A stretch of DNA of 43,577 bases from Pseudoalteromonas luteoviolacea NCIMB 1944 (GCF_001625565.1 NZ_AUXS01000033.1:1-43577), one strand, 5' to 3'; numbered from the stretch's first letter, positions 1 to 9,543 are shown. Numbers and translations are program-made. The notes: generated by a model from the sequence alone, not told the origin.

Positions 1-26
1 GATTATTTTAGTTCTTATCGAGAACT

Positions 27-111
<85 letters not shown>

Positions 112-132
112 ATATTTTATCTCATAAAGAGA

Positions 133-207
133 TGGCTGGAGTACCAGGATTTGAACCTGGGAATGGCGGGATCAAAACCCGCTGCCTTACCGCTTGGCGA
201 TACTCCA
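133..207 (-). tRNA. tRNA-Gln(TTG), copy 1
   Basis: A 75-nt gene with encoded CCA (133-135). The acceptor stem is TGGAGTA/TACTCCA, the anticodon stem is GCGGG/CCCGC around loop TTTTGAT (anticodon TTG), and the T-loop is TTCAAAT. It is identical to the copy at 433-507. It lies between two tRNA-Leu genes in the same transcript. Confidence 0.97.
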
Positions 208-245
208 ACAATGGTAGTTGATTATTTTGATTCTTATCGAGAATA

Positions 246-330
<85 letters not shown>

Positions 331-353
331 ATGTATTTTCTTTTTTAAGAAAA

Positions 354-430
354 TGGTGGCTATGCCCTGATTTGAACAGGGGACCCCATCATTATGAGTG
401 ATGTGCTCTAACCAGCTGAGCTACATAGCC
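354..430 (-). tRNA. tRNA-Met(CAT), elongator, copy 1
   Basis: A 77-nt gene with encoded CCA (354-356), acceptor GGCTATG/CATAGCC, anticodon stem CATCA/TGATG and loop CTCATAA (anticodon CAT). The sequence closely resembles the elongator tRNA-Met of Escherichia coli (metT/metU), not the initiator or the lysidine-modified Ile tRNA. It is identical to the copy at 779-855. Confidence 0.95.
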
Positions 431-432
431 AT

Positions 433-507
433 TGGCTGGAGTACCAGGATTTGAACCTGGGAATGGCGGGATCAAAACCCGCTGCCTTACCGCTTGGCGA
501 TACTCCA
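433..507 (-). tRNA. tRNA-Gln(TTG), copy 2
   Basis: Identical in sequence to the Gln copy at 133-207: 75 nt, anticodon TTG, encoded CCA at 433-435. Only two bases separate it from the tRNA-Met at 354-430, so the two must be cut from one precursor. Confidence 0.97.
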
Positions 508-530
508 ACGAAACTTCAAATCTAAATTGT

Positions 531-613
531 TGGTCCCAGGATTTGAATCTGGGGGTGGATGAGTGAGGGATCAAAACCTCTCTCTTCTGTCCTTACCGCT
601 TGGCGATACTCCA
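531..613 (-). pseudogene. Decayed tRNA-Gln copy
   Basis: Read on the minus strand, the first 23 bases (613 downward) are identical to the intact tRNA-Gln 5' half: acceptor strand TGGAGTA and the whole D-arm. The anticodon loop TTTTGAT is kept, but its stem is broken by mismatches and the stretch before it is longer. The T-loop TTCAAAT survives, but the 3' acceptor strand TACTCCA is missing and is replaced by a short ACCA end, so a seven-base-pair acceptor stem cannot form. It sits in the slot where the Escherichia coli metT operon carries tandem Gln genes. Most likely a degenerate third Gln gene; folding by a covariance model would settle it. Confidence 0.75.
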
Positions 614-620
614 ACGAAAC

Positions 621-732
<112 letters not shown>

Positions 733-778
733 CATTAGGGTAGTTAGTTTTAAAGTTGCTAATCAACTTGAAAATGCA

Positions 779-855
779 TGGTGGCTATGCCCTGATTTGA
801 ACAGGGGACCCCATCATTATGAGTGATGTGCTCTAACCAGCTGAGCTACATAGCC
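779..855 (-). tRNA. tRNA-Met(CAT), elongator, copy 2 (first gene of operon)
   Basis: Identical to 354-430: 77 nt, anticodon CAT, encoded CCA (779-781). It is the promoter-proximal gene of the cluster. The order Met-Leu-(decayed Gln)-Gln-Met-Leu-Gln-Leu recalls the Escherichia coli metT-leuW-glnU-glnW-metU-glnV-glnX operon. Confidence 0.95.
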
Positions 856-894
856 ATGTCTTTTTCGTTTATCACCATCGCTGGTGCGGGGCGT

Positions 895-923
895 ATTATG
901 CGTATATGCCCCCATGCCGTCAA
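895..923 (-). promoter_or_regulatory. Sigma-70 promoter of the tRNA operon
   Basis: On the minus strand there is TTGACG (923-918), a 17-bp spacer, then CATAAT (900-895), about 40 bp upstream of the first tRNA-Met. The bases just after the -10 are GC-rich (ACGCCCCGC), the kind of discriminator found at stringently controlled stable-RNA promoters. Confidence 0.85.
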
Positions 924-1124
924 CACCTTTTTTCGAAAAAATTTCGTATCACAGATTGTTTGCAGATAAATTAAGCGAAACGGCCTGTTTTTATACCAAA
1001 TCAAATAGAAAAGTACAAATATTGATAGTAGTCAGGTTTAAAAAATATAAAGGTAGTTTGTACCTTTTAGGGTGGAAGCCTATAAAAGTGAGCTTATGAA
1101 TAGATAGAGTGGTTCAGTTGAAAC
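924..1124. other. Intergenic stretch with no supported gene
   Basis: About 200 AT-rich bases between the tRNA promoter and the ychF terminator. A 71-codon frame runs through it on the plus strand, but it overlaps the tRNA promoter, has no convincing ribosome site and no recognisable protein features. Nothing else was seen. Confidence 0.5.
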
Positions 1125-1152
1125 AAAAAAAGCCCTGCATAAGGGCTTTTTT
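1125..1152 (-). terminator. Rho-independent terminator after ychF
   Basis: The hairpin AAGCCCT-tatg/c-AGGGCTT is flanked by A and T runs on both sides, so it could stop transcription in either direction. It lies 22 bp past the ychF stop codon. Confidence 0.85.
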
Positions 1153-1174
1153 AGCTGTTCATTAAGAAGGGTAA

Positions 1175-2266
1175 TTAAACGTTGAACAAGAAGTTCATCA
1201 CGTCGCCATCTTTTACGATGTAATCTTTACCTTCTTGACGCATTTTACCTGCGTCTTTTGCTCCACTTTCGCCTTGGTATTCAACGTAATCATCAAAACC
1301 AATGGTTTGTGCACGAATAAAGCCACGCTCAAAGTCTGTGTGGATCTTGCCTGCGGCTTGTGGTGCAGTTGCACCAACAGGAATAGTCCATGCACGGACT
1401 TCTTTTACACCAGCGGTGAAGTAAGTTTGAAGTTTTAGAAGCTCATATCCACCACGAATAACGAGGTTAAGACCTGGCTCTTCTAAGCCAAGATCAGCCA
1501 TAAACTCAAGTTTGTCTTCTTCTTCAAGTTCTGATAGTTCAGATTCAATCGCCGCACATACTGGGATCACAACTGCATCTTCTGCTTCTGCGATTTCACG
1601 AACCTTGTCCAAGAATGGGTTATTTTCAAAGCCATCTTCAGGTACGTTTGCGATATACATCGTCGGTTTGATCGTTAAGAAATTAAGCGGCTTGATTGCC
1701 ACTAGTTCTTCTTTAGTCAATTCCAAAGAACGTAATGTTAGGCCTTCATCAAGGTGTGCTTTAACTTTTTCTAGTACGTCGTTTTGGAATTTAGCTTCTT
1801 TATCGCCGCCTTTTGCTTTTTTAGCATTACGTTGAGCCGCACGATCTGCCGCTTCCATATCTGCTAAAACAAGCTCAGTATTGATAACGTCAATATCATC
1901 CGCTGGGTTTACTTGACCCGAAACGTGTACGATATTTTCATCTTCAAAGCAACGAACAACGTGGCCAATGGCATCAGTTTCACGAATGTTTGCTAGGAAC
2001 TGGTTACCAAGACCTTCACCTTTTGAAGCGCCTTTAACCAGACCGGCAATATCAACAAATTCCATCGTTGTTGCAATGGTCTTTTGTGGATTAACAATCG
2101 CAGCCAATTGGTCTAGACGAGGATCCGGAACGGCAACAACGCCTGTGTTTGGTTCGATTGTACAAAACGGAAAGTTTGCGGCTTCGATCCCCGCTTTAGT
2201 TAATGCATTAAATAGGGTTGATTTACCAACGTTTGGTAAACCCACAATGCCACATTTAAAACCCAT
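1175..2266 (-). CDS. ychF: Redox/ribosome-associated P-loop ATPase YchF
   Basis: A 363-residue OBG-type P-loop NTPase of the TRAFAC class; YchF homologues prefer ATP and bind ribosomes, and in Escherichia coli are linked to the oxidative-stress response. The G1 motif GLPNVGKST is at residues 9-17, the G3-like motif DIAGLVKGA near 72-80, and the G4 position reads NVPE rather than NKxD, which is the known basis for relaxed guanine specificity. The C-terminal part matches the TGS domain, and the length equals that of the E. coli protein. The ATG is preceded by AAGGT at a workable distance. It is the last gene of rplY-pth-ychF and is followed by a terminator at 1125-1152. pth-ychF adjacency is widely conserved. 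Confidence 0.97.
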   Translation of the reverse strand: MGFKCGIVGLPNVGKSTLFNALTKAGIEAANFPFCTIEPNTGVVAVPDPRLDQLAAIVNPQKTIATTMEFVDIAGLVKGASKGEGLGNQFLANIRETDAIGHVVRCFEDENIVHVSGQVNPADDIDVINTELVLADMEAADRAAQRNAKKAKGGDKEAKFQNDVLEKVKAHLDEGLTLRSLELTKEELVAIKPLNFLTIKPTMYIANVPEDGFENNPFLDKVREIAEAEDAVVIPVCAAIESELSELEEEDKLEFMADLGLEEPGLNLVIRGGYELLKLQTYFTAGVKEVRAWTIPVGATAPQAAGKIHTDFERGFIRAQTIGFDDYVEYQGESGAKDAGKMRQEGKDYIVKDGDVMNFLFNV

Positions 2267-2312
2267 AATTTTGAACCTTCAGTTAATCAAATTGTTGCCG
2301 TATAAAAATACT

Positions 2313-2897
2313 TTACGGCTTAAATGAATGTAGTCTGTTTTGTGCTTTTAACACACCGTCTTTCGCTAAAATTTCCATGCAACGAACTGCTTCATCAACG
2401 ACCGCATCAATTTTTTCTTGGTCAGCTTTCGGTGCTTTGCCTAATACCCAGCCCGTGACTTTGTCTCGGTGACCCGGGTGACCAATGCCTATTCGCAAGC
2501 GCATAAATTCTTTGTTATTGCCAAGCTTAGAAATAATGTCTTTCAAGCCATTATGTCCACCGTGGCCACCGCCCTTTTTAATTTTAGCGATACCAGGGTC
2601 CATATCCATTTCGTCATGTGCAACGAGAATGTTTTCGGCTGGAATTTTAAAAAAGTTTGCAAGGCTTGAGACTGCTTTGCCACTTAAATTCATATAAGTG
2701 GTGGGAATAAGCAATTTAAATTCTTGGTTATTGATAAGTATTTTGCCCGTAAGGCCATGATACTTAGAGTCAGGTTTGAGAATGCAATTGTAGCGCTTAG
2801 CCAGTTCTTCTACGAACCACGCACCGGCATTGTGACGAGTGTTTGCATATTCGGGGCCTGGATTAGCCAGGCCCACAAGCATTTGAATATTATTCAA
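2313..2897 (-). CDS. pth: Peptidyl-tRNA hydrolase
   Basis: Cleaves the ester bond of peptidyl-tRNAs that drop off the ribosome and so recycles tRNA. The 194-residue protein has the family's active-site residues: Asn12, His22 in NTRHNAG, Asp95 in AHDEMD, and the glycine-rich [11 protein letters not shown] loop with its asparagine. Length matches the Escherichia coli enzyme. The chosen start is a TTG at 2897, which gives an N-terminus aligning with known Pth proteins and has AAGGTG ten bases upstream. The in-frame ATG at 2882 would leave only one residue before the conserved VGLANPG core strand and has no ribosome site. It sits 19 bp after rplY and 46 bp before ychF, probably in one transcript. 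The ribosome site lies in a palindrome (2896-2911). Confidence 0.95.
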   Translation of the reverse strand: MNNIQMLVGLANPGPEYANTRHNAGAWFVEELAKRYNCILKPDSKYHGLTGKILINNQEFKLLIPTTYMNLSGKAVSSLANFFKIPAENILVAHDEMDMDPGIAKIKKGGGHGGHNGLKDIISKLGNNKEFMRLRIGIGHPGHRDKVTGWVLGKAPKADQEKIDAVVDEAVRCMEILAKDGVLKAQNRLHSFKP

Positions 2898-2911
2898 GGT
2901 GTTAACACCTT
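2896..2911 (-). promoter_or_regulatory. 16-bp perfect palindrome over the pth ribosome site
   Basis: AAGGTGTTAACACCTT reads the same on both strands. In the rplY-pth mRNA it can fold as a six-base-pair hairpin with a UUAA loop that contains the Shine-Dalgarno AAGG and abuts the TTG start. Whether it acts as an RNA switch for coupled translation, as an operator, or not at all cannot be told from sequence. Confidence 0.45.
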
Positions 2912-2916
2912 AAAAA

Positions 2917-3525
2917 TTACTCAGCAGCTTCTTCAGCTTCTTCTTCAGAAGCAGCGCCTTTAGGAGCGTTCAAAGTAACAACAGCTTGGTCGTGGTCCGC
3001 ACCTTTAGCTAGTTCTACTGAAACAACACCTGCAGGTAGTGCAACGTCAGATAGGTGTACAGTTGCACCTACTTCTAACGCAGCAACATCAACTTCTACG
3101 AACTCAGGAAGTTGAGCTGGTAGACATGTGATTTCGATTTCTGTTACGTGGTGAGCAACAGTGTTACCGCCTTTAGTAGCAGCTTCTTCGTTGATGAAGT
3201 GTACTGGTACTTTAGTGTGGATCTTCTGAGAAGCATCAACACGTTGGAAGTCTAAGTGAGTGATCTTAGGCTTGTATGGGTGACGCTGGATGTCTTTAAC
3301 GATAGCTTCAACAGACTCACCGCCAATGTTTAGCGTAAGGATGTGAGTGTAGAAACCTTCGTCTTCTTGCATGTGGATCACTTTGTTGTGATCTAGAGTA
3401 AGAGAAACAACTTCTTTGCCTGCACCGTAAAGGATTGCAGGAACTTTCTCAGCGCGACGTAGGCGGCGGCTCGCACCAGTACCTAATTCTACGCGTACTT
3501 CAGCGTCTAAAACGTATTGTGACAT
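2917..3525 (-). CDS. rplY: 50S ribosomal protein L25, long (CTC) form
   Basis: A 5S rRNA-binding protein of the large subunit. The first 90 or so residues match the L25 fold (start [17 protein letters not shown], with the [18 protein letters not shown]-contact region). The rest is the beta-rich C-terminal domain found in the longer CTC/TL5 form, ending in an acidic tail rich in Glu and Ala. Total length is 202 residues. The frame is open for 17 more codons upstream, but the ATG at 3525 has GGAGACAG directly before it and matches the family N-terminus. It is the first gene of rplY-pth-ychF. A promoter candidate lies at 3641-3669. Confidence 0.95.
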   Translation of the reverse strand: MSQYVLDAEVRVELGTGASRRLRRAEKVPAILYGAGKEVVSLTLDHNKVIHMQEDEGFYTHILTLNIGGESVEAIVKDIQRHPYKPKITHLDFQRVDASQKIHTKVPVHFINEEAATKGGNTVAHHVTEIEITCLPAQLPEFVEVDVAALEVGATVHLSDVALPAGVVSVELAKGADHDQAVVTLNAPKGAASEEEAEEAAE

Positions 3526-3640
3526 AACTGTCTCCAAAATATTTAAAGTTAATAATGTCAGAAAACTCGCGACCAAATTTTCTGGCGTATACCTATCGAA
3601 CTGACAAATTTGTCTACTCAGTAGGTAAAAAAGGCGCGCT

Positions 3641-3669
3641 AATATAGCACTATCATGGCTAGATTAAAA
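3641..3669 (-). promoter_or_regulatory. Probable promoter of rplY-pth-ychF
   Basis: On the minus strand an extended -10 element, TGC then TATATT (3649-3641), is followed by a GC-rich discriminator (AGCGCGCC). A weak -35 TTTTAA lies 17 bp upstream. It is placed just downstream of the prs terminator, about 115 bp before the rplY start. Confidence 0.5.
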
Positions 3670-3682
3670 CCATTAGAGCAAT

Positions 3683-3708
3683 AAAAAAGCACCGTTAGGT
3701 GCTTTTTT
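3683..3708 (-). terminator. Terminator between prs and rplY
   Basis: AAAAAAGCACC-gtta-GGTGCTTTTTT is a hairpin with U tracts on either side, 19 bp after the prs stop. It separates prs from the rplY transcript. Confidence 0.85.
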
Positions 3709-3726
3709 ATTTAATCTTGCAATGAA

Positions 3727-4674
3727 TTAATGTTCAAACATCGCAGAGATTGATTCTTCGTTGCTGATACGGCGAATTGTTTCAGCCATCATATCAGCCA
3801 AGGTTAGTACTTTAACCTTGTCAATTGCACGAAGTTCGTCTGACAGTGGGATTGAATCTGTAACGATGACTTCGTCAATTACTGAGTTACGCAAGTTTTC
3901 TGCTGCATTACCAGATAATACTGGATGAGTAGCATAAGCAAATACGCGCTTAGCACCATGCTCTTTTAATGCCGCAGCTGCCTTACATAAAGTACCACCT
4001 GTATCGATCATATCATCAACAATGATGCAGTCACGGCCTTCAACGTCACCGATAATGTGCATAACTTGTGATACGTTTGCTTGAGGACGACGCTTGTCGA
4101 TGATAGCAAGGTCTTTGTCGTCAAGTAGCTTTGCAATAGCACGCGCACGTACTACGCCACCAATGTCAGGTGATACAACGACGACATCATCAAAGTCACG
4201 CTCTTTCATGTCTTCGATAAGTACTGGGCTACCAAATACGTTATCTACTGGAACATCGAAGAAACCTTGGATTTGTTCTGCATGTAGATCCACAGTTAAA
4301 ACGCGGTCAACACCTACACTTGATAGGAAGTCTGCTACCACTTTCGCAGTGATAGGCACACGTGCTGAACGAACGCGGCGGTCTTGACGTGCATAACCAA
4401 AATATGGGATCACTGCGGTAATACGGCCCGCAGAGGCACGACGAAGTGCATCAACCATAACGATAAGTTCCATTAGGTTATCGTTTGTTGGCGCACAAGT
4501 TGATTGAATAATAAAGACGTCTGAACCACGTACATTTTCATTGATTTGAACGCTGATCTCACCGTCACTAAAACGGCCTACAACGGCATCACCTAACTCA
4601 ATAAATAAACGTTTTGCAACTTTTTGAGCTAGCTCGGGTGTTGCGTTACCAGCGAAGAGCTTCATGTCGGGCAC
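3727..4674 (-). CDS. prs: Ribose-phosphate diphosphokinase (PRPP synthetase)
   Basis: Makes 5-phosphoribosyl diphosphate from ribose 5-phosphate and ATP for nucleotide, NAD, histidine and tryptophan synthesis. Nearly the whole protein aligns with Escherichia coli Prs, including FGYARQDRR, the [14 protein letters not shown] region, and the PRPP loop [14 protein letters not shown] start at 4674 gives 315 residues, the same length as E. coli Prs, beginning VPDMKLFAG, with GAGGAAC eight bases upstream. The frame stays open 14 codons further, but those lack support. It lies 84 bp after ispE in the conserved order lolB-ispE-prs and has its own terminator. Confidence 0.97.
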   Translation of the reverse strand: MPDMKLFAGNATPELAQKVAKRLFIELGDAVVGRFSDGEISVQINENVRGSDVFIIQSTCAPTNDNLMELIVMVDALRRASAGRITAVIPYFGYARQDRRVRSARVPITAKVVADFLSSVGVDRVLTVDLHAEQIQGFFDVPVDNVFGSPVLIEDMKERDFDDVVVVSPDIGGVVRARAIAKLLDDKDLAIIDKRRPQANVSQVMHIIGDVEGRDCIIVDDMIDTGGTLCKAAAALKEHGAKRVFAYATHPVLSGNAAENLRNSVIDEVIVTDSIPLSDELRAIDKVKVLTLADMMAETIRRISNEESISAMFEH

Positions 4675-4758
4675 GGTAGGGTTCCTCAGGCACTGAATTT
4701 TTGGACTAACATGCAAAGACTAAAATAGCACAGTCAATACAGGCTAACTTAAACTAAT

Positions 4759-5613
4759 TTACTTCTCTTTGTTTAGCCACGTAGCTAATTGCTTGTGAGT
4801 GATCGACTCACGTGCACTTTTGGCTACAAAGCCTTGCCAAGATGACGGCATTTTCTGGAGTACACGCAGTGCTGTTTGCTCGTCATCAAAAACTGCAAAA
4901 CAACAACTTCCAGTTCCTGTCATTCTTGACGGCGCATATTTTAGCAACCACGTCAGGGTCTTTTCAACCTCAGGGTAAAGCTTTTTAACTAACTCTTCGC
5001 AGTCATTCCGTGTCTCGGCCATTTTCCAAGGGGTTTTTAGTTTCGGTGTGCTGCGTGGTAAGTTCGGATCGGTGAACACTTTAACTGTGCTGACATGAAC
5101 GCCTGGAGCGATAACTAAATACCATTTTTCCGGGTGTTCAAATGGGCTTAATTCTTCTCCAACACCTTGGGCTAGCGCGGTTTTACCATGTATAAACACG
5201 GGGACATCTGCGCCTAGTTTGAGTCCTATTTCAGCCAAAGTTTGTATAGAGAGCGAGCAGCCCCACAGAGCATTTAAGGCAAGCAAGGTTGTCGCCGCAT
5301 CAGATGAGCCACCACCAACACCTCCGCCCATCGGTAAGTGTTTCGTTAAATGTACGTTTACCCCTTTTTTCATCTTTCTATATGGAAGTAGTTCGTTTGC
5401 GGCTTTAAAAATGAGGTTGTCTTCTTTGTTAATGCCTGCCACATCACCGCTGATCAAAATCTCATCTTGGTCGATTAACTCAAAGCTCAGTTCATCACCA
5501 AAGTCGAGCATAGTAAAGAGACTTTCAAGTTCGTGGTAGCCATCGGCTCTACGACCATTAATATGTAAAAAAAGATTGAGTTTGGCCGGGGCTGTTAGAG
5601 TGAGTTTATTCAT
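4759..5613 (-). CDS. ispE: 4-diphosphocytidyl-2-C-methyl-D-erythritol kinase
   Basis: A GHMP-family kinase that phosphorylates CDP-methylerythritol in the non-mevalonate isoprenoid pathway. The 284-residue protein has the conserved lysine in PAKLN (Lys11), the ATP-binding glycine loop PMGGGVGGGSSDAA near residues 94-107, and the catalytic aspartate in GADVPVF (Asp136). The ATG overlaps the lolB stop codon as TAATG and lacks a clear Shine-Dalgarno sequence, so translation is probably coupled to lolB. The frame extends six codons upstream inside lolB, but the family N-terminus supports the overlap start. Confidence 0.96.
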   Translation of the reverse strand: MNKLTLTAPAKLNLFLHINGRRADGYHELESLFTMLDFGDELSFELIDQDEILISGDVAGINKEDNLIFKAANELLPYRKMKKGVNVHLTKHLPMGGGVGGGSSDAATTLLALNALWGCSLSIQTLAEIGLKLGADVPVFIHGKTALAQGVGEELSPFEHPEKWYLVIAPGVHVSTVKVFTDPNLPRSTPKLKTPWKMAETRNDCEELVKKLYPEVEKTLTWLLKYAPSRMTGTGSCCFAVFDDEQTALRVLQKMPSSWQGFVAKSARESITHKQLATWLNKEK

Positions 5614-6221
5614 TAGGAGTCGAACTGCCATGCGTTAATTTGAATTTTTATTGTGATGTCTTGATGGGACAATGTCAGCCTTGCGGGCAGGGTTAAGCCA
5701 CTAAAATTACGGTAGCGTTGATACTTTATGGTCCATATTTTCCCCTGCTCATCCTGCCAACTGGCCTGTTTTACTCGGCCTGTACTATCTAATTGGAAGT
5801 CATTTTCAAAGCGAGTTGCTGTAAACCAGCTAGGTGCTTGCTTGATTGGCAGCTGCCAGCCACTAACACGCTGAATTAAAGGGCCGCTCTCTGGTCCTGT
5901 ATATGATTTACCATCGATGACTAGCTCACTATACTGTGCAAGCTCAGTCATTTTTAATATTTGTGTGCCGATGAAGCTAGTGAGTGTGAGTGCTTGCTTG
6001 TTATTCGTGTACTGCCAATTAAAATTCACAGACTGGCGATCATCAGGTGCGATAAAAGCAATTTTGCCACGGGCCTGCCATTTGTTGTACTCAACAAGGG
6101 TATTTAAAGCCGTTTGTCCCTGTGCTGGGTGCTTGGGTGATTGCGCACAGCCACCTAGAAACAAAAAAAACATGAGCAAAATCAAATGAAATTGTTTCAA
6201 ATGAGGTTCCTTACTTTCCAT
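5613..6221 (-). CDS. lolB: Outer-membrane lipoprotein receptor LolB
   Basis: Accepts lipoproteins from the periplasmic carrier LolA and inserts them in the outer membrane; it is itself a lipoprotein. With the start at 6221 the protein is 202 residues: a hydrophobic signal, lipobox LGGC with Cys25, and Ala at +2, as expected for outer-membrane sorting. The body matches the LolA/LolB fold pattern (WQARGKIAF, FNWQY). The open frame continues 20 codons upstream to 6281, but that would put about 45 residues before the lipobox. It is divergent from hemA and coupled to ispE, as in Escherichia coli. Confidence 0.92.
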   Translation of the reverse strand: MESKEPHLKQFHLILLMFFLFLGGCAQSPKHPAQGQTALNTLVEYNKWQARGKIAFIAPDDRQSVNFNWQYTNNKQALTLTSFIGTQILKMTELAQYSELVIDGKSYTGPESGPLIQRVSGWQLPIKQAPSWFTATRFENDFQLDSTGRVKQASWQDEQGKIWTIKYQRYRNFSGLTLPARLTLSHQDITIKIQINAWQFDS

Positions 6222-6235
6222 ATTCGATTGATTTT

Positions 6236-6244
6236 TGGTAAAAT
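6236..6244 (+). promoter_or_regulatory. Candidate extended -10 promoter for hemA
   Basis: TGG followed by TAAAAT, with no good -35 element. It would start transcription near 6251, about 33 bases before the hemA ATG, inside the 62-bp lolB-hemA divergent gap. Confidence 0.4.
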
Positions 6245-6283
6245 TGGCCGCTTTAAAGCAGGGCTTGGGCAACACTGGCATTT

Positions 6284-7540
6284 ATGACCATCATCGCACT
6301 TGGTATTAATCACAAAACCGCTTCCGTTGAATTACGTGAAAAAGTCGCATTTTCACCAGAGCAATTGTCTCGTGCTTTGGAGCAGCTCAATCGGTTATCA
6401 GAGTTTCATGAATCAGTGATTGTGTCTACCTGTAACCGTACCGAAATCTATTGTAGCCTCGACAATGATAATTCCCAAGCGCTTCTCGGTTGGCTGGCAA
6501 ATTTTCATGATATTTCGCAACAAGAACTGGCTGACAATGTGTATATTCATCAAAATCAAGATGCGGTGAATCATTTAATGCGAGTTGCATGCGGTTTGGA
6601 TTCATTGGTGTTAGGTGAACCGCAAATTCTTGGCCAGATAAAGCAAGCTTATAACAGCTCGAAGCACCATCATGTGATCCAGCCCATGTTTGAGCGCTTA
6701 TTTCAAAAAACCTTCTCGGTTGCAAAGCAGGTACGCACTGAAACTGAGATTGGTGCCAGTGCGGTATCCGTTGCTTATGCTGCGGTGAATCTAGCAAAAC
6801 ACATCTATGGTAAGCTCGATAAAACAAAGGTCTTGTTGATCGGAGCAGGTGAAACCATAGAGTTAGTTGCCAAGCACCTCTCTCAACATCACCCGCAGCA
6901 CATTACCGTTGCAAACCGAACGATTGAGCGTGCTAAAAATCTCGCCGAGGAAATTGGCGGGGATGTCATATCTCTTGCTCAGCTACCCGATGAATTACAC
7001 AATGCAGATATCGTGATAAGCTCTACAGCAAGTACTTTACCGATAATTGGTAAAGGGGTGGTAGAGCAAGCGTTAAAGCAAAGAAAGTATCGTCCTATGT
7101 TGTTTGTTGATATTGCAGTGCCAAGGGACATTGAAAGCCAAGTCAATGAACTCGATGCTGCTTATTTATATACGGTTGATGACTTACAAGCCATCGTCAA
7201 TGAAAACATCGCAAGCCGCGAACAGGCAGCAACACAAGCCCAGGAGATCATTGACGATAAAACCAGAGAGTTTGCAGATTGGCAGCGCTCTTTAAAATCG
7301 GTTGATGTGATCCGTCAGTACAGGACATCAGCACAGGAAATAAAATTAGAGCTCGTGGAAAAGGCTGTAAATCAGCTACAATCGGGTAAAGATTCAGAAA
7401 AAGTCTTGCTTGAGTTGGCTAATAAGCTCACAAACCGACTTACTCACGCCCCTACGCACGCTATCCAAAAGGCAGCAAAAGATGGGGATACAGAGCAGTT
7501 AATATTGCTTAAGCAGGCATTAGGTATTGAACAGGAATAA
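6284..7540 (+). CDS. hemA: Glutamyl-tRNA reductase
   Basis: Reduces glutamyl-tRNA to glutamate-1-semialdehyde with NADPH, the first committed step of heme synthesis by the C5 route. The 418-residue protein has the catalytic cysteine at Cys50 in VSTCNRTEIY, the LVLGEPQILGQIK substrate-channel motif near residue 108, the NADPH-binding LLIGAGETIELVAKHL near 185, and the dimerisation helices at the C-terminus. Its length matches Escherichia coli HemA. The divergent lolB and downstream prfA-prmC order is the standard enterobacterial arrangement. It is seven bases from prfA and probably cotranscribed. Confidence 0.97.
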   Translation: MTIIALGINHKTASVELREKVAFSPEQLSRALEQLNRLSEFHESVIVSTCNRTEIYCSLDNDNSQALLGWLANFHDISQQELADNVYIHQNQDAVNHLMRVACGLDSLVLGEPQILGQIKQAYNSSKHHHVIQPMFERLFQKTFSVAKQVRTETEIGASAVSVAYAAVNLAKHIYGKLDKTKVLLIGAGETIELVAKHLSQHHPQHITVANRTIERAKNLAEEIGGDVISLAQLPDELHNADIVISSTASTLPIIGKGVVEQALKQRKYRPMLFVDIAVPRDIESQVNELDAAYLYTVDDLQAIVNENIASREQAATQAQEIIDDKTREFADWQRSLKSVDVIRQYRTSAQEIKLELVEKAVNQLQSGKDSEKVLLELANKLTNRLTHAPTHAIQKAAKDGDTEQLILLKQALGIEQE

Positions 7541-7547
7541 TATATAG

Positions 7548-8633
7548 ATGAAAGAGTCTGTCTATCGTAAGTTAGAAACCCTAGTTGAGCGTCATGAAGA
7601 AGTAGAAGCAATGCTAGGCGATCCAGAAGTGATTGGCGATCAGAACCGCTTTCGCGCACTTTCTAAAGAGTACTCGGAGCTTGAAGATGTTGTAAAAACA
7701 TTTACTGCTTATCAGCAAGCACAAGAAGATGTCGCTACAGCAGAAGAAATGTTGAAGGATTCAGATCCTGATATGCGCGAAATGGCGCAAGAAGAATATA
7801 AAGAAGCAAAAGCGGCGATTGTTGAATTAGAAGATCAGCTACAAGTATTGATGCTGCCAAAAGATCCAAAAGACGATAACAATGTTTACCTAGAAGTGCG
7901 TGCTGGTACGGGTGGTGATGAGGCGGCTATTTTCGCCGGTGACTTATTCCGTATGTACAGCCGCTACGCTGAAACGCAAAAGTGGCAAGTAGAGGTTGTC
8001 AGCGCTAACGAAGGTGAACATGGTGGTTATAAAGAAGTCATTGCCAATATTAAAGGTGATGGTGTGTATGGCAAGTTGAAGTTTGAATCAGGTGCGCACC
8101 GTGTACAACGTGTTCCTGAAACTGAGTCTCAAGGACGTGTTCATACCTCAGCATGTACTGTTGCTGTTATGGCCGAAATTCCAGAAGCTGAAGCAATAGA
8201 AATTAATCCTTCAGACCTTAAAGTAGATACATTTAGAGCGTCAGGTGCCGGTGGTCAGCACGTCAACAAAACAGACTCTGCCATTCGTATTACGCACATT
8301 CCAACAGGCGTTGTTGTTGAGTGTCAGGATGAACGTTCTCAGCATAAAAACCGAGCGAAAGCACTTTCGGTATTAGGAGCGCGACTACAGCAAGCTGAAG
8401 ATGAAAAGCGCCAAGCAGCAGAGGCCAGTGAGCGCCGCAACTTAGTTGGTAGTGGTGATCGCTCAGAACGTATTCGCACCTATAATTACCCACAAGGTCG
8501 TATTACAGACCACCGTATTAACTTAACGCTTTATCGCTTAAATGAAGTAGTCAGTGGTGAACTGGGCGCGATCATTGACCCACTTCTGATTGAACATCAA
8601 GCAGATTTACTTGCTGCAATGGGTGATGACTAA
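7548..8633 (+). CDS. prfA: Peptide chain release factor 1
   Basis: Recognises UAA and UAG stop codons and triggers peptide release. The 361-residue protein has the codon-reading PxT tripeptide as PET at residues 190-192, in the context [14 protein letters not shown], which marks RF1 rather than RF2. The peptidyl-transferase-centre motif GGQ is at residues 235-237 ([10 protein letters not shown]). The glutamine is the substrate of PrmC, encoded by the next, overlapping gene. No frameshift signal is present, in line with RF1. Confidence 0.98.
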   Translation: MKESVYRKLETLVERHEEVEAMLGDPEVIGDQNRFRALSKEYSELEDVVKTFTAYQQAQEDVATAEEMLKDSDPDMREMAQEEYKEAKAAIVELEDQLQVLMLPKDPKDDNNVYLEVRAGTGGDEAAIFAGDLFRMYSRYAETQKWQVEVVSANEGEHGGYKEVIANIKGDGVYGKLKFESGAHRVQRVPETESQGRVHTSACTVAVMAEIPEAEAIEINPSDLKVDTFRASGAGGQHVNKTDSAIRITHIPTGVVVECQDERSQHKNRAKALSVLGARLQQAEDEKRQAAEASERRNLVGSGDRSERIRTYNYPQGRITDHRINLTLYRLNEVVSGELGAIIDPLLIEHQADLLAAMGDD

Positions 8634-9480
8634 GGTGATCCCGCAGTCCAATGCCCAAGCGATTGCTTGGGCTACGAATCAATTGCTTGAGCATTCGGAC
8701 TCTCCCAAACTTGACGCAGAGGTACTGCTGCTGCATATCCTCGACAAGCCTAGAAGTTACCTATTTACATGGCCCGAAGCTGAACTTGCTGAAAAACACC
8801 AACAATTATTCAAAGAGTATATTGCGCGGCGATTGCAAGGCGAGCCTGTTGCGCATATTACAGGTGAACGAGAGTTTTGGAGTTTATCATTCTATGTTAA
8901 CAACAGCACGCTAATCCCAAGACCTGATACAGAGACTTTGGTTGAGTATGCCCTTGACTTAGCATTACCTGAGCAGGCAAAAGTGTTAGATTTGGGCACT
9001 GGCACAGGCGCAATTGCTTTATCTCTTGCCTCTGAAATGCCCAATTGGCAAGTATGGGCGGTTGATTATTCTCACGACGCCGTCGCACTAGCAGTGCGGA
9101 ATCAACAAAGGCATGGCTTAAATAATGTGACTATTGCACAAAGCGATTGGTTCTCTAATGTACCTGAGCAGCTATATGACCTAATTGTCAGCAACCCTCC
9201 TTATATCGAAAGTGATGACGTTCATTTAAAGCAGGGAGATGTTCGCTTTGAACCTTTGTCAGCGCTGGTTGCACCAGAAAAAGGTTATGCTGATATTCGC
9301 CATATTGCTTCGCAGGCTAGAAAATACCTACGCCCAAGTGGCTTTATTTTAGTCGAACATGGTTTTGAACAAGGTTGCGGTGTCAGAGAGATTTTTGCAC
9401 AAATGGACTATCGCAATATACTTACAATAAAAGATATGGCAGGCTGTGATAGAGTAACTTTGGCACAAATGCCTCAGTGA
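8626..9480 (+). CDS. prmC: Release-factor glutamine N5-methyltransferase
   Basis: Methylates the GGQ glutamine of RF1 and RF2. The 284-residue protein has the SAM-binding [11 protein letters not shown] motif at residues 122-132 and the NPPY catalytic motif at 190-193. The ATG at 8626 overlaps the end of prfA by eight bases, indicating translational coupling. The frame is open for 12 codons upstream inside prfA, but the overlap start fits the family N-terminus better. Confidence 0.96.
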   Translation: MTKVIPQSNAQAIAWATNQLLEHSDSPKLDAEVLLLHILDKPRSYLFTWPEAELAEKHQQLFKEYIARRLQGEPVAHITGEREFWSLSFYVNNSTLIPRPDTETLVEYALDLALPEQAKVLDLGTGTGAIALSLASEMPNWQVWAVDYSHDAVALAVRNQQRHGLNNVTIAQSDWFSNVPEQLYDLIVSNPPYIESDDVHLKQGDVRFEPLSALVAPEKGYADIRHIASQARKYLRPSGFILVEHGFEQGCGVREIFAQMDYRNILTIKDMAGCDRVTLAQMPQ

Positions 9481-9543
9481 TGCGTTGAATGCATTAATAT
9501 TTTTTAGTTACAGCCCGCGTCAAACAAGCGTTAAGGACTCTCT

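Noticed and set aside
884..1099. 71-codon open frame beside the tRNA operon
   Set aside because: It overlaps the tRNA promoter, has no ribosome site, and its translation shows no signal, domain or conserved pattern.
2917..3576. Longer rplY frame starting at 3576
   Set aside because: The ATG at 3525 has GGAGACAG before it and the family N-terminus; the extension is unrelated to L25.
3727..4716. Longer prs reading frame starting 14 codons upstream
   Set aside because: The GTG at 4674 has a better ribosome site and gives exactly the family length; the extra residues match nothing.
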